The notes under the pieces: model-generated
The model's database searches: none
Told to the model about the DNA's origin: nothing
Seen by the model: only the letters and a program-made list of their open reading frames with translations
NCBI GenBank assembly: GCA_963824545.1
Contig: CAWGPP010000033.1
Span: forward strand, 310,001-374,000
Source of the DNA: Bog-532 sp963824545
Lineage (GTDB): Bacteria; Actinomycetota; Actinomycetes; Streptosporangiales; Streptosporangiaceae
DNA: 64,000 nt
Reading direction: 5' to 3'
In this document: in pieces, positions 50,837-58,696 of the stretch
Layout of the letters: the number at the start of each line of letters is the position of its first letter
How positions within the stretch are numbered: the first letter of the stretch is position 1
Position numbers and translations under genes: made by a program

Positions 50837-50919
50837 CCTAGGTGAATCCGGCTGGCAGGTGATGACGGCTCACCTGCCCGGGTGTGAGCCTGTCACCTGC
50901 CCGGGTGTGAGCCTGCCGG
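50837..50919 (+). promoter_or_regulatory. Twin-box element B with duplicated tail
   Basis: CCTAGGTGAATCCGG (box 1 at 50837) and AGGTGA-N7-TCACCT (50857-50875), 20 bp start to start. The following 23-bp TCACCTGCCCGGGTGTGAGC segment is tandemly duplicated (50870-50892, 50893-50915). After it comes ATGGACAGCGACCGGGC, matching the start of the 53730 gene, but here without a homologous reading frame. The lipoprotein start is at 50984. The element may also serve the divergent small membrane protein. Confidence 0.75.
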
Positions 50920-50983
50920 GTGATGGACAGCGACCGGGCTCTTTCGCTCCGCCGGCCGGAACAGCGGCACCAAGGGAGGACGT

Positions 50984-51409
50984 ATGAGACTCACGTATCG
51001 GGCAGGCACGCGCGGATGGCTGCTGTTTCCGGCCGCTGTGCTGGTCCTGTCCGGGCTGGCCGCCGGGTGCAGCAGCAGCAAGCCCGCCTACTGCACCGAC
51101 GCCACCAACCTCAAGACCTCCGTCAGCAACCTCGGCAATGTCGACGTCGCCAAGAACGGCCTCGGCTCCCTGCAGACCGCGCTGAACAGCGTCCAGACCA
51201 ACGCGAAAATGTTCGCCAGCGACGCGAAGTCGGCGTACCCGTCGCAGACCACGGCGCTGCAGAACTCGCTGTCCGGCCTGGAAAACGCGATCAAGTCCGC
51301 GAAGGGGCAGCGTTCGGTGACCGCGGCCGCGGCGGTCGTCCCGGCGGTCACCCAGGTGAAGAACTCGGCAAGCGCGCTGCAGAGTGCTGTCTCGGGCAAA
51401 TGCTCGTGA
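50984..51409 (+). CDS. Secreted lipoprotein of unknown function
   Basis: 141 residues. A signal peptide with Arg residues, the hydrophobic core WLLFPAAVLVLSGLA and lipobox LAAGC (Cys about residue 30). The mature part is helical, with Asn/Ser/Thr-rich repeats (NLKTSVSNLGNVDVAKNGLG, LQTALNSVQTNAKMFASDA, ALQNSLSGLENAIKSAKG) and a single C-terminal Cys that may pair with CTD near the start. GGGAGG precedes the ATG. A membrane-anchored extracytoplasmic protein under twin-box element B. Confidence 0.75.
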   Translation: MRLTYRAGTRGWLLFPAAVLVLSGLAAGCSSSKPAYCTDATNLKTSVSNLGNVDVAKNGLGSLQTALNSVQTNAKMFASDAKSAYPSQTTALQNSLSGLENAIKSAKGQRSVTAAAAVVPAVTQVKNSASALQSAVSGKCS

Positions 51410-51541
51410 CCAGTGCCCGGCGGATAAACCCGGGATCGCAACGGCCGCAGCCGCGCCGGGCCAGGGATCAAGCTGGGCCTGGCCGGCGTCATGCGGCCCG
51501 CGGCGGGTCCACGGTCCGGCGAGAGCAGGAAGGAGCCTCAG

Positions 51542-51787
51542 ATGGCGAAGTGGAACTTCGTGGCGATGGGCCAGACGGGGCTGACCGGCTGGACCGGAAA
51601 GGCTGCCCGGCCGGTCGCCCAGACCATCGCCCGTAGGACCGGGCGGCCGGAGTCGGAGATCCTGGCGCTCATCGGCGCGGGGTTCCTCGCGATGGCACTG
51701 ATCAACTTCCTCCGGGAGGTCGATGCCGTGATCGCGGCGGGCCGAACCGGCCGCCAACCAGCGAGTGGCCCTCCCGGCGGGGCTTAG
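51542..51787 (+). CDS. Small single-helix membrane protein
   Basis: 81 residues from ATG 51542, with AAGGAG nine bases upstream. Gly/Thr-rich N-terminus (MGQTGLTGWTGKAARPVA), a basic segment, one membrane helix (ILALIGAGFLAMALINFL) and a Gly/Pro/Arg tail. No family recognised. It is in line with the lipoprotein and DUF2252 genes. Confidence 0.55.
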   Translation: MAKWNFVAMGQTGLTGWTGKAARPVAQTIARRTGRPESEILALIGAGFLAMALINFLREVDAVIAAGRTGRQPASGPPGGA

Positions 51788-51924
51788 GACGGTGATCACG
51801 CCCTGCCCGCCGACCGGATCCAGACCATCCCGGGCAACGGCTGGAACACGCACTTTCGCTCTACAGCCCACTCGAGACGTTCTTCGACAAGACCTAGCGC
51901 CCGAGCGAAATCGAAAAACACTGA
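51788..51924 (+). pseudogene. DUF1254-type protein, C-terminal remnant
   Basis: One frame reads LPADRIQTIPGNGWNTHF. The next frame continues LSLYSPLETFFDKT, then a TAG where homologues have Trp, then RPSEIEKH and stop. The order (PGNGW ... LYSPLE.FFDKTW.P.EIE) is the recognised C-terminus of DUF1254 proteins. It is both frameshifted and stop-interrupted. Confidence 0.55.
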
Positions 51925-51958
51925 TAGCGCCCAGGCCAGCAACACAAGTAAGGAGCCG

Positions 51959-53422
51959 ATGATGAGTGTGCAGGCGACTGAGGCTGCGCCCCGGGGTGGG
52001 CAGCGCTACCAGCTGGACACGGAGCTGGGGCGGCTGACCCCGGCGGAGCGCGCGGCACGGGGGAAGGCGGCGCGGGCGGCGGTGCCGCGGGACAGCCATG
52101 CGGTGTTCGACCCGCCGCCGGGCCGGCCCGACCCGATCGGCCTGCTGGAGGAGCAGGCCAAGACGCGAGTGCCGGAGCTGGTGCCCATCCGGCGGGGCCG
52201 GATGATGGTCTCCCCGTTCACCTACTACCGTGGCGCGGCGCTGCCGATGGCCGCCGACCTGGCTAGTACCCCGGTGTCGGGGCTGGCGGTGCAGGCGTGC
52301 GGGGATGCGCACCTGTCGAACTTCGGCGTCTTCGGTTCCGCGGAGCGGCTCCTGGTCTTCGACGTCAACGACTTCGATGAAACGACGCCCGGCCCGTGGG
52401 AATGGGACGTCAAGCGGCTGGCCGCCAGCATGGAGGTCGCGGCCCGCGGCAACGGATTCAGCGACAAGGACCGCCGCGAGATCGTCACGGCCACCGTCAC
52501 CAGCTACCGGCAGGCCATGCGCGGCTTCGCCAAGATGAGCAACCTGGACGTCTGGTACGCGCACGCGGACCTGGACCAGCTGCGGGCGGAGTTTAACTCG
52601 CAGCTGGAAAAGCGGCAGCGCAAGATGGTGGACAAGGGCATGGCCAAGGCACGGACCCGCGACAGCATGCAGGAAGTGGCCAAGCTGACCCACCTGGTCG
52701 ACGGCCGGCCGCGGATCATCGCCGACCCGCCGCTGATCGTCCCGATCAGCGACCTGCTGCCCAAGCAGATGGACCAGGAGACCTTCGAAGCCCAGATCAA
52801 GGACCTGCTCGCCACGTACCGGCGGACGCTGGAAACCGACCGCCGGTTCCTGCTCGAGCAGTACGAGTTCGCCGACATGGCCCGCAAGGTCGTCGGGGTC
52901 GGCAGCGTCGGCACCCGCTGCTGGATCGTCTTGATGCTCGGACGCGACGAGTCCGACCCGCTGTTCCTGCAAGTCAAGGAGGCCGAGGCGTCGGTGCTCA
53001 GCCGTTTCGTCGGGGCCAGCAAGTACACCAACATGGGCCAGCGGGTGGTCGCCGGGCAGCGGCTGATGCAGGCATCCAGCGATATCTTCCTGGGCTGGCA
53101 GCGGGCCGAGGCCGGGCTGGACGGCCAGCAGCGCGACTTTTACGTCCGCCAGCTGCGGGACTGGAAATACTCCATCGTCATCGAGGCGCTGATACCGCGC
53201 GGCATGCGGATCTACGGGCAGATATGCGGATGGACGCTGGCCCGCGCCCACGCCCGGTCCGGTGACCGGATCGCGATCGGCGCCTACCTCGGCGGCTCGG
53301 ACGTCTTCGACCAGGCCATCACCCAGTTCGCGAGCGCGTACGCCGACCAGAACGAACGCGACCACCAGGCCCTCGTGGACGCTGTCGCATCAGGACGGAT
53401 CACCGCCGAGCAGGGCCTGTGA
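51959..53422 (+). CDS. DUF2252 family protein
   Basis: 487 residues. RYRGAA-like YYRGAALPMAADL, VQACGDAHLSNFGVFG, VFDVNDFDETTPGPWEWDVK and RLAASMEVAARGN are the conserved blocks of DUF2252, which has a protein-kinase-like or aminoglycoside-phosphotransferase-like active-site arrangement (HxxN and an Asp in VNDFD). C-terminal MGQRVVAGQRLMQASSDIFL and IPRGMRIYGQICGWTLARAH complete it. AAGGAG precedes two adjacent ATGs (51959, 51962). Substrate unknown. Confidence 0.85.
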   Translation: MMSVQATEAAPRGGQRYQLDTELGRLTPAERAARGKAARAAVPRDSHAVFDPPPGRPDPIGLLEEQAKTRVPELVPIRRGRMMVSPFTYYRGAALPMAADLASTPVSGLAVQACGDAHLSNFGVFGSAERLLVFDVNDFDETTPGPWEWDVKRLAASMEVAARGNGFSDKDRREIVTATVTSYRQAMRGFAKMSNLDVWYAHADLDQLRAEFNSQLEKRQRKMVDKGMAKARTRDSMQEVAKLTHLVDGRPRIIADPPLIVPISDLLPKQMDQETFEAQIKDLLATYRRTLETDRRFLLEQYEFADMARKVVGVGSVGTRCWIVLMLGRDESDPLFLQVKEAEASVLSRFVGASKYTNMGQRVVAGQRLMQASSDIFLGWQRAEAGLDGQQRDFYVRQLRDWKYSIVIEALIPRGMRIYGQICGWTLARAHARSGDRIAIGAYLGGSDVFDQAITQFASAYADQNERDHQALVDAVASGRITAEQGL

Positions 53423-53654
53423 CATCGGGGCAGGGCCACCCGGCGAACGAGCCCTCATCGATGCACCGGGGCAAGATCCATCATCGGACCCTGTCCCGAT
53501 CCGGGGATCCTGACCGAGCGGCTGCTCGGACTCCTCTGGCGGCCGCTTCGACCTGAATGGAAACAGCGGGCCGGCGGGGTCTCTTTACCCGCGCATGTGC
53601 CATCACGCTCGCTCGGCGGTGAACGGCAGGAGGCGGCAGGACCAGGTGCCCTTC
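53423..53654. other. Intergenic region before twin-box C
   Basis: No gene. Near 53548-53572 there is GACCTGAATGGAAACAGCGG, a degenerate echo of the CCTAGGTGGAAACGG palindrome downstream. Confidence 0.4.
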
Positions 53655-53707
53655 GCTGACCGTTTCCACCTAGGTGGAAACGGTCAGCAGGTGATGACAG
53701 GTCACCT
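53655..53707 (+). promoter_or_regulatory. Twin-box element C containing a perfect 34-bp palindrome
   Basis: Positions 53655-53688 are a perfect palindrome centred on CCTAGG (half-site GCTGACCGTTTCCACCT). It is followed immediately by AGGTGA-N7-TCACCT (53689-53707). Box starts are again 20 bp apart. It lies 23 bp upstream of the start of the 53730 gene. Confidence 0.8.
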
Positions 53708-53729
53708 AGCTGAGTGCGAGTCTCCGCTG

Positions 53730-53999
53730 ATGGACAGGGACCGGGCACGAGGCACACGGTACCGGCTGGTTCTTCGCGGCGAGCTGGGCGAACCGTTCGG
53801 ATTCCTGTTCGAGGGGATGCGAATGGAGCGGCTGGCGGGCACCACAGTGCTGACCGGGAACGTGATCGACCAGGCGCACCTGGTCGGGCTCATCGAGCAG
53901 ACCCAGGAGCTGGGCCTTGAGCTCGTTTCGATCGGACCGGCGGACGAGGGGGCAACTGATCCCCCGGAGCCGTACCCCAGAGGGAACGAAGGGGTCTGA
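53730..53999 (+). CDS. Small conserved protein of unknown function
   Basis: 89 residues from ATG 53730 (MDRDRARGTRYRLVLRGELG). It has a beta-strand pair (YRLVLRGEL and FGFLFEGM), TTVLTGNVIDQAHLVGLIEQ and LGLELVSIGP. This compact strand-strand-helix-strand pattern is common in actinobacteria next to transporters. There is no good ribosome-binding site before the ATG, so a leaderless message from twin-box C is possible. Three bases separate its stop from the leader of the FUSC gene. Confidence 0.65.
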   Translation: MDRDRARGTRYRLVLRGELGEPFGFLFEGMRMERLAGTTVLTGNVIDQAHLVGLIEQTQELGLELVSIGPADEGATDPPEPYPRGNEGV

Positions 54000-54044
54000 G
54001 GGATGGGCGCCCACCAGACCAGCAATCCGGATAAAGGACGAGTC

Positions 54045-55145
54045 ATGACCCAGTTGGCGGAAGTATTCAAGGTTAACCGGCAGGGATTTAGCCTGCGCCG
54101 GGGCGTCGTTTTTGCGGTCGTGCTGGGGTTGCTGATCGTTGTGGGCGTGCTCCCTAATGAGCGGAGGTATTTCCTCACGGCGATCTTCGGGGCGCTGATC
54201 GTGGCCGTGAGCGACCCCGGCGGGAAACACGGCCCCCGGGTGGCCAAGATGGCGGTGGTGGCCGTGGCCGGGGCGCTGCTGACGGCCCTGGGGTTCGGTA
54301 TCGGCGGCGGTCCCTGGGGATGGGTGGTGCTGGCCGCATTCGCGGCCACGTTGCTGGGCGGCCTGGCGGTGACATACGGCCTGCACCGGTTCGTCGCGGC
54401 CTACCTGCTCAACGTCTGGTTCATCATCGCCCTCGGCCTGCCCACGCTGCTTTCCTTCAGCCTGCCGGGCCTGTTCAAGTCCGGCCTGCTGCACACCGAA
54501 CCGTGGCAGCAGGCGCTGGCCTGGCTGGTCGGATCGGGGCTGTGGATCGCGTACACCTTCATCCTGTGGCTGGTGCGCGGGCGGGTCGCGCAGCCGCAGC
54601 CGGTCTCCGAGATCCCCGGGGATATCTCCCCGCGGCCGCTGACCCGGCCAATTATCCTGTTCGCGGTGATCCGGGCGGCCGCCCTGGCGATCGCCGTCGC
54701 GATCTCCTTCGGGCTGCACCTGCCCAACGCCTACTGGATGCCCATGGCCACCATCATTGCCATGAAGCCCAGCCTGCAGCAATCCGCCCTCATCGCCGAG
54801 CAGCGGATCGCCGGGACGGTCGTGGGCGCCGCGGTGGCCGCCCTGGTCCTGCTGGCGGTCGACAACCGGACCGCCCTCGAGGTCATCGTGGTCGTCCTGG
54901 TCGCGCTGGGCGCCTCGATCCACGGCGTGAACTACGCCTGGTACACCGCAGCGCTGGGCGGGGCCATCCTGATCGCCGCGGACGTGCCCCACCCATCCAA
55001 CCTTGCCGATGAGGGACGCCGGATCCTGTTCACCTTCGCCGGCGTCGGGATCGCCGTCATCGTCATGTTCCTGGCCGACCTGCTGCAAAAGCACAGCGCC
55101 GCCAAACCAGCACTACAAGCACCTGTTCATGGCCGGGCAGGGTGA
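54045..55145 (+). CDS. FUSC/aromatic acid exporter-like membrane protein
   Basis: 366 residues from ATG 54045, with AAAGGACGAG upstream. Two clusters of membrane helices (about 20-165 and 220-345) with the second carrying the FUSC pattern LHLPNAYWMPMATIIAMKPS, SALIAEQRIAGTVVGAAVAA and GVNYAWYTAALGGAILIAAD. Members of this superfamily export aromatic acids or act in envelope stress. In series with the 53730 and 55161 genes. Confidence 0.78.
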   Translation: MTQLAEVFKVNRQGFSLRRGVVFAVVLGLLIVVGVLPNERRYFLTAIFGALIVAVSDPGGKHGPRVAKMAVVAVAGALLTALGFGIGGGPWGWVVLAAFAATLLGGLAVTYGLHRFVAAYLLNVWFIIALGLPTLLSFSLPGLFKSGLLHTEPWQQALAWLVGSGLWIAYTFILWLVRGRVAQPQPVSEIPGDISPRPLTRPIILFAVIRAAALAIAVAISFGLHLPNAYWMPMATIIAMKPSLQQSALIAEQRIAGTVVGAAVAALVLLAVDNRTALEVIVVVLVALGASIHGVNYAWYTAALGGAILIAADVPHPSNLADEGRRILFTFAGVGIAVIVMFLADLLQKHSAAKPALQAPVHGRAG

Positions 55146-55160
55146 GCGAGCCAGGGCGAC

Positions 55161-55694
55161 ATGACCGACGGGCATTATCAGGACCTGCCGCCCGCGAAGC
55201 GGAGGCGGCTCATCTTCCGGGCGGTGCTGCGCAGTGTCGTGGCCGCAACGGTGCTCGTGGTTCTCTACTACGTGCTTCCGCTGGACCGGCCATGGGATAG
55301 GGGCACGGCGATCCGCGTGCTGATTGGCCTGCTGGTCTTCGCGGGTGTCATGGTGTGGCAGGTCCGGGTCATCGCTGGCGCGCGCTACCCAGGTCTGCGG
55401 GCGGCCGAGGCGCTGGGCTTGGTCCTTCCCCTCTACCTGGTGCTGTTCGCCTCGACGTACTTCATGATGGAACGGGCCTCCCCGGCGGCCTTCACCCAGC
55501 CGCTGACCCGCACGGACGCCTTGCACTTCGCGGTGACCGTCTTCTCGACGGTGGGTTTCGGGGACATCACCGCCAAATCCGAGATCGCCCGGGTCGTGCT
55601 CATCGTCCAGATGCTCGCCGACCTCGCAGTTCTCGGCGCCGGACTACAAGTCCTCCTGAGGGCGGTACAGCGCGGCCGGGAGCGACGATCGTAA
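55161..55694 (+). CDS. Two-pore-type K+ channel-like protein
   Basis: 177 residues. Helices at about 20-40, 50-70, 85-105 and 140-165, with a pore loop TVFSTVGFGDITAKSE containing the K+ selectivity filter TVGFGD just before the last helix. The pore-forming pair is preceded by two extra helices. No regulatory domain (RCK or CNBD) is attached. It lies 15 bp after the FUSC gene, so probably cotranscribed. Confidence 0.82.
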   Translation: MTDGHYQDLPPAKRRRLIFRAVLRSVVAATVLVVLYYVLPLDRPWDRGTAIRVLIGLLVFAGVMVWQVRVIAGARYPGLRAAEALGLVLPLYLVLFASTYFMMERASPAAFTQPLTRTDALHFAVTVFSTVGFGDITAKSEIARVVLIVQMLADLAVLGAGLQVLLRAVQRGRERRS

Positions 55695-55768
55695 ACGGGC
55701 GATGGCCCGGCGCGGCGGCCACGTGACGGCCCCAGGCAACAGGGACCGGGCCGGGCCGCGGCTTCTCA

Positions 55769-55912
55769 CCTAGGGGATTTCGGCCGGTAGATGATGACGG
55801 GTCACCTGCCCGGGTGTGAGCCTGAGACCGCGATGCCGCGGCCGGGTAACGGCTGCGGCAGATCGGCTGAACCGCCTGGCAAAGGATGCCAGCGGAACTG
55901 GAGGAGGTCGGC
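55769..55912 (+). promoter_or_regulatory. Twin-box element D and conserved leader
   Basis: CCTAGGGGATTTCGG (55769), then AGATGA-N7-TCACCT (55789-55807), 20 bp start to start. GGGTGTGAGCCTG and a leader very similar to that of the 48421 gene follow, ending in GGAGGAGG. Confidence 0.75.
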
Positions 55913-56419
55913 ATGTCCGGATCCGGTAGCACGTTCATCCTGGTGGCAACGTACCCGGATGAGGCAACAGCACAAGAGGACTACCAGGTCGTCAAGGACG
56001 CTCACGCGGCGGGCCTGGTGGGTTCCTACGATGCGGCTGTGGTCACCAAGGACGCCAGCGGCAAGGTCCACGAGAACAAAGACGAGACGGCCACCCGCCA
56101 TGGTGCCTGGTGGGGCGTTGCCGCCGGGGCGGCGATCGGGGTCATCTTCCCGCCGGCCGTGCTGGGCGCGGCCGCGGTCGGTGGCGTGGTCGGCGGGGTC
56201 AGCGGGCACCTGTCCAAGGGAATGTCGCGCTCGGACGCGAAGCAGCTGGGGGACCTCATCGACCCCGGGCAGGCCGGGCTCGTCATTGTCGGCGAAAGCA
56301 AGGTCGAGGACGCGATCAAGAACGCGGTGACCAGGGCGCAGAAGCAGACAGCCCAGGAGCTGAACGTGGATCCCAAGGACCTGGACAAGACTCTGCAGCA
56401 AGCGGTCAACGAGATGTGA
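55913..56419 (+). CDS. DUF1269-type protein with glycine-rich membrane segment
   Basis: 168 residues. N-terminal ferredoxin-like half (STFILVATYPDEATAQEDYQ, VSY-like LVGSYDAAVVTKDASGKV), a hydrophobic Gly/Ala/Val hairpin (GAAIGVIFPPAVLGAAAVGG) and a C-terminal half (GDLIDPGQAGLVIVGESKVE). This is the usual DUF1269 layout of a stress-inducible membrane-associated protein. ATG 55913 has GGAGGAGG upstream. It carries twin-box D. Confidence 0.78.
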   Translation: MSGSGSTFILVATYPDEATAQEDYQVVKDAHAAGLVGSYDAAVVTKDASGKVHENKDETATRHGAWWGVAAGAAIGVIFPPAVLGAAAVGGVVGGVSGHLSKGMSRSDAKQLGDLIDPGQAGLVIVGESKVEDAIKNAVTRAQKQTAQELNVDPKDLDKTLQQAVNEM

Positions 56420-56682
56420 GCCCCGGCCGCCTGTCCCAGCGGCACACGCCATATCAGTGGCCAAGGGCCACACGAAGGACGGGCGGCGTGACCCAGACGT
56501 GGGCTGGGACGGTGGTTGCAGTCAGGCACAAGCCTGCCAGCGCCGGTCCGGGGCGCTTTGACCAGGGAATGTCTGGTCCCAGGGACGCCAAGGGTCGCAT
56601 CCCCGGCAGGTGAGGGGCCGGCGCGGGCACCCGGACTATCAACGAGCTGCCCGGCCGCGGCCGGGCAGATAGAGGTGGCGAG
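56420..56682. other. Intergenic region before CoA-disulfide reductase
   Basis: No gene supported. The last 27 bp (CGGGCAGATAGAGGTGGCGAG end) are duplicated at the pseudogene near 48024-48050. Confidence 0.5.
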
Positions 56683-58422
56683 ATGAAGACGGTGATCGTG
56701 GGGGGAGTGGCCGGCGGTGCCTCGACGGGGGCGCGGCTGCGGCGGCTGGATGAGTCGGCGGAGATCGTTGTGCTGGAGCGGGACCACTACGTCTCCTTCG
56801 CGAACTGCGGCTTGCCGTACCACATCGGCGGGGTGATCCCGGACCGGGACAGCCTGCTGCTGCAGACCCCCGAGAGCCTGGGCAGGGCGCTGGCGCTGGA
56901 TGTGCGGACCGGGCAGGACGTGCTCCGCATCGACCGTGATGCCAGGGAAGTGGAGGTGCGCGACCTCGCACAGGGGCGGACGTACCGGGAGTCTTACGAC
57001 ACGCTGGTGCTGTGCCCGGGGGCCGAGCCGGTCCGGCCGCCGATCCCCGGTGGCGATGACCCGCGGGTGGATGTGCTGCGCAACATTCCCGACATGGACC
57101 GGATCATCGCCCAGCTGGACAAGGACGCCACGAGCGCGGTCATCGTCGGCGGCAGCTACATCGGGCTGGAGCTCACCGAGGCGTTCCGGGACCGCGGGCT
57201 GCAAACGACGGTGGTGGAGCGGACCGGGCGGCTGATGCCGTGGCTGGACCCGGAGATGACCCGGATCCTGGACTACCACGTCGTCACGCACGGTGTGGAC
57301 CTGCGGCTGGGCACGTCGGCGATGGCCGTTCGTCATGGGGAGGGCGGCAGGCTGGTGGTCGATCTGTCCGACGGCACGTCCGTGGAGGCTGACGTTGTCG
57401 TGATGGCGGCCGGGGCGCGTCCCAACGTGGATCTTGCCCGTGCCGCCGGCCTGGAGATCGGGCCGCGCGGCGGCATCGTGGTCGACGCGCAGATGCGCAC
57501 CTCGGCACCGGGCATCCTCGCGGCCGGGGACGCGGTGGAGACCGCGCACCTGCTGACCGGGGAGCCTGTGCTGTCGATGCTGGCCGGCCCGGCGAACCGG
57601 GAAGGCCGGATCGCCGCGGATACGATCGCCGGCCGCGAGGATGCCGGCGGCTACCGGGGTACCCAGGGCACCGCCGTGGTCAAGGTGTTCGACATGACCG
57701 CCGGGGGGACCGGCCTGACCGAAACCGAGCTGGCCGCGGCGGGCACGGACTTCCGCAAGGTCTACACCCACCAGAACGGCCACGCCGCCTACTACCCGGG
57801 CACCGCACCGCTGTTCCTGAAGCTGCTGTTCGACCCGGCCGGGGGCAAGCTGCTGGGCGCGCAGGTGCTCGGCTGGGACGGCGTCGACAAGCGCATCGAT
57901 GTCCTGGCGGTCGCGCTGCGCGCCGGGCTGACGGTGTTCGACCTGGAGCACTTGGAGCTGGCCTACGCCCCGCCGTACGGCGCGGCGAAAGACCCGGTCA
58001 ACATGGCCGGTTTTCTGGGCTCGAACCTGCTGCGCGGCGACATCCATCTTTGGTACCCCGAGGACTACCCGGACTGCGCCGGCGAGGTGACGATCCTCGA
58101 TGTGCGCACCCCGGCGGAGTACGGCGCCTGGCACATCCCTGGGGCGGTCCTGCTGCCCTATACCGAGCTGCGGCAACGGCTGGACGAGGTCCCCCGGGAC
58201 AAGCCCGTATACACCTACTGCCGGTCGGGTTTCCGCAGCTACATCGCCTACTGCGTGCTGAAGCAGAACGGGTGGGACCAGGTGGCTTTCCTGGCCGGCG
58301 GGATGATGACCTACCACGGCTACCACATGACGCCGCTCGCCGTGGGCCAGGGCGGCATGCCGGTCGTGGCCCACGCCGAGGACCAGCTAGCCCAGCGGCC
58401 CGGCGCGCTCGAGCACATCTAA
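56683..58422 (+). CDS. CoA-disulfide reductase-type FAD oxidoreductase with C-terminal rhodanese domain
   Basis: 579 residues. FAD motif VIVGGVAGGASTGARLRRLD, the single active Cys42 in SFANCGLPYH, NAD motif SAVIVGGSYIGLELTEAF, GILAAGDAVE, and the Tyr pair LAYAPPYGAAKDPVNMAG of the CoADR/Npr group. From about residue 470 a rhodanese domain is present, with C513 in TYCRSGFRSY. CoADR-rhodanese fusions reduce CoA-S-S or CoA-persulfides with NAD(P)H, coupling to sulfane sulfur removal. A broken copy of its 5' end lies at 47670-48023. Confidence 0.9.
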   Translation: MKTVIVGGVAGGASTGARLRRLDESAEIVVLERDHYVSFANCGLPYHIGGVIPDRDSLLLQTPESLGRALALDVRTGQDVLRIDRDAREVEVRDLAQGRTYRESYDTLVLCPGAEPVRPPIPGGDDPRVDVLRNIPDMDRIIAQLDKDATSAVIVGGSYIGLELTEAFRDRGLQTTVVERTGRLMPWLDPEMTRILDYHVVTHGVDLRLGTSAMAVRHGEGGRLVVDLSDGTSVEADVVVMAAGARPNVDLARAAGLEIGPRGGIVVDAQMRTSAPGILAAGDAVETAHLLTGEPVLSMLAGPANREGRIAADTIAGREDAGGYRGTQGTAVVKVFDMTAGGTGLTETELAAAGTDFRKVYTHQNGHAAYYPGTAPLFLKLLFDPAGGKLLGAQVLGWDGVDKRIDVLAVALRAGLTVFDLEHLELAYAPPYGAAKDPVNMAGFLGSNLLRGDIHLWYPEDYPDCAGEVTILDVRTPAEYGAWHIPGAVLLPYTELRQRLDEVPRDKPVYTYCRSGFRSYIAYCVLKQNGWDQVAFLAGGMMTYHGYHMTPLAVGQGGMPVVAHAEDQLAQRPGALEHI

Positions 58423-58481
58423 CCATCGACGCGAAGTGCGTCAAGGAGCTCAGGGCCGGCTCGGCCGGGGATGGGCAGCTG

Positions 58482-58557
58482 ATCGACGGCCGTGCGCCGG
58501 GCCGTCCCTGCGCGGTCGTATCGACGGCCGTGCGCCGGGCCGTCCCTGCGCGGTCGT
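58482..58557. repeat. Two exact 38-bp tandem repeats
   Basis: 58482-58519 and 58520-58557 are identical and include CGGCCGTGCGCCGGGCCG, which folds on itself. They lie between the reductase gene and the LAL regulator. No gene lies in 58423-58696. Confidence 0.85.
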
Positions 58558-58696
58558 GAGGTGGGGAGGCGGCGCCCGGTGCGGATGAGCATTCGGCCGG
58601 ATCTTCCGATGCGAGGGCGGATATCGCGGCGGGCTGGCATAAGCAGGGACTTTCGGCCTATGGATCCAAGGATCCGCACCAGGCATTCTGAACGCT

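Noticed and set aside
56549..56590. DosR/DevR-like box upstream of the CoA-disulfide reductase gene
   Set aside because: GGGAATGTCTGGTCCC is only loosely palindromic and does not match the known hypoxia box.
56020..58374. Long frame opposite the CoA-disulfide reductase gene
   Set aside because: Antisense shadow of a gene with clear FAD, NAD and rhodanese motifs.
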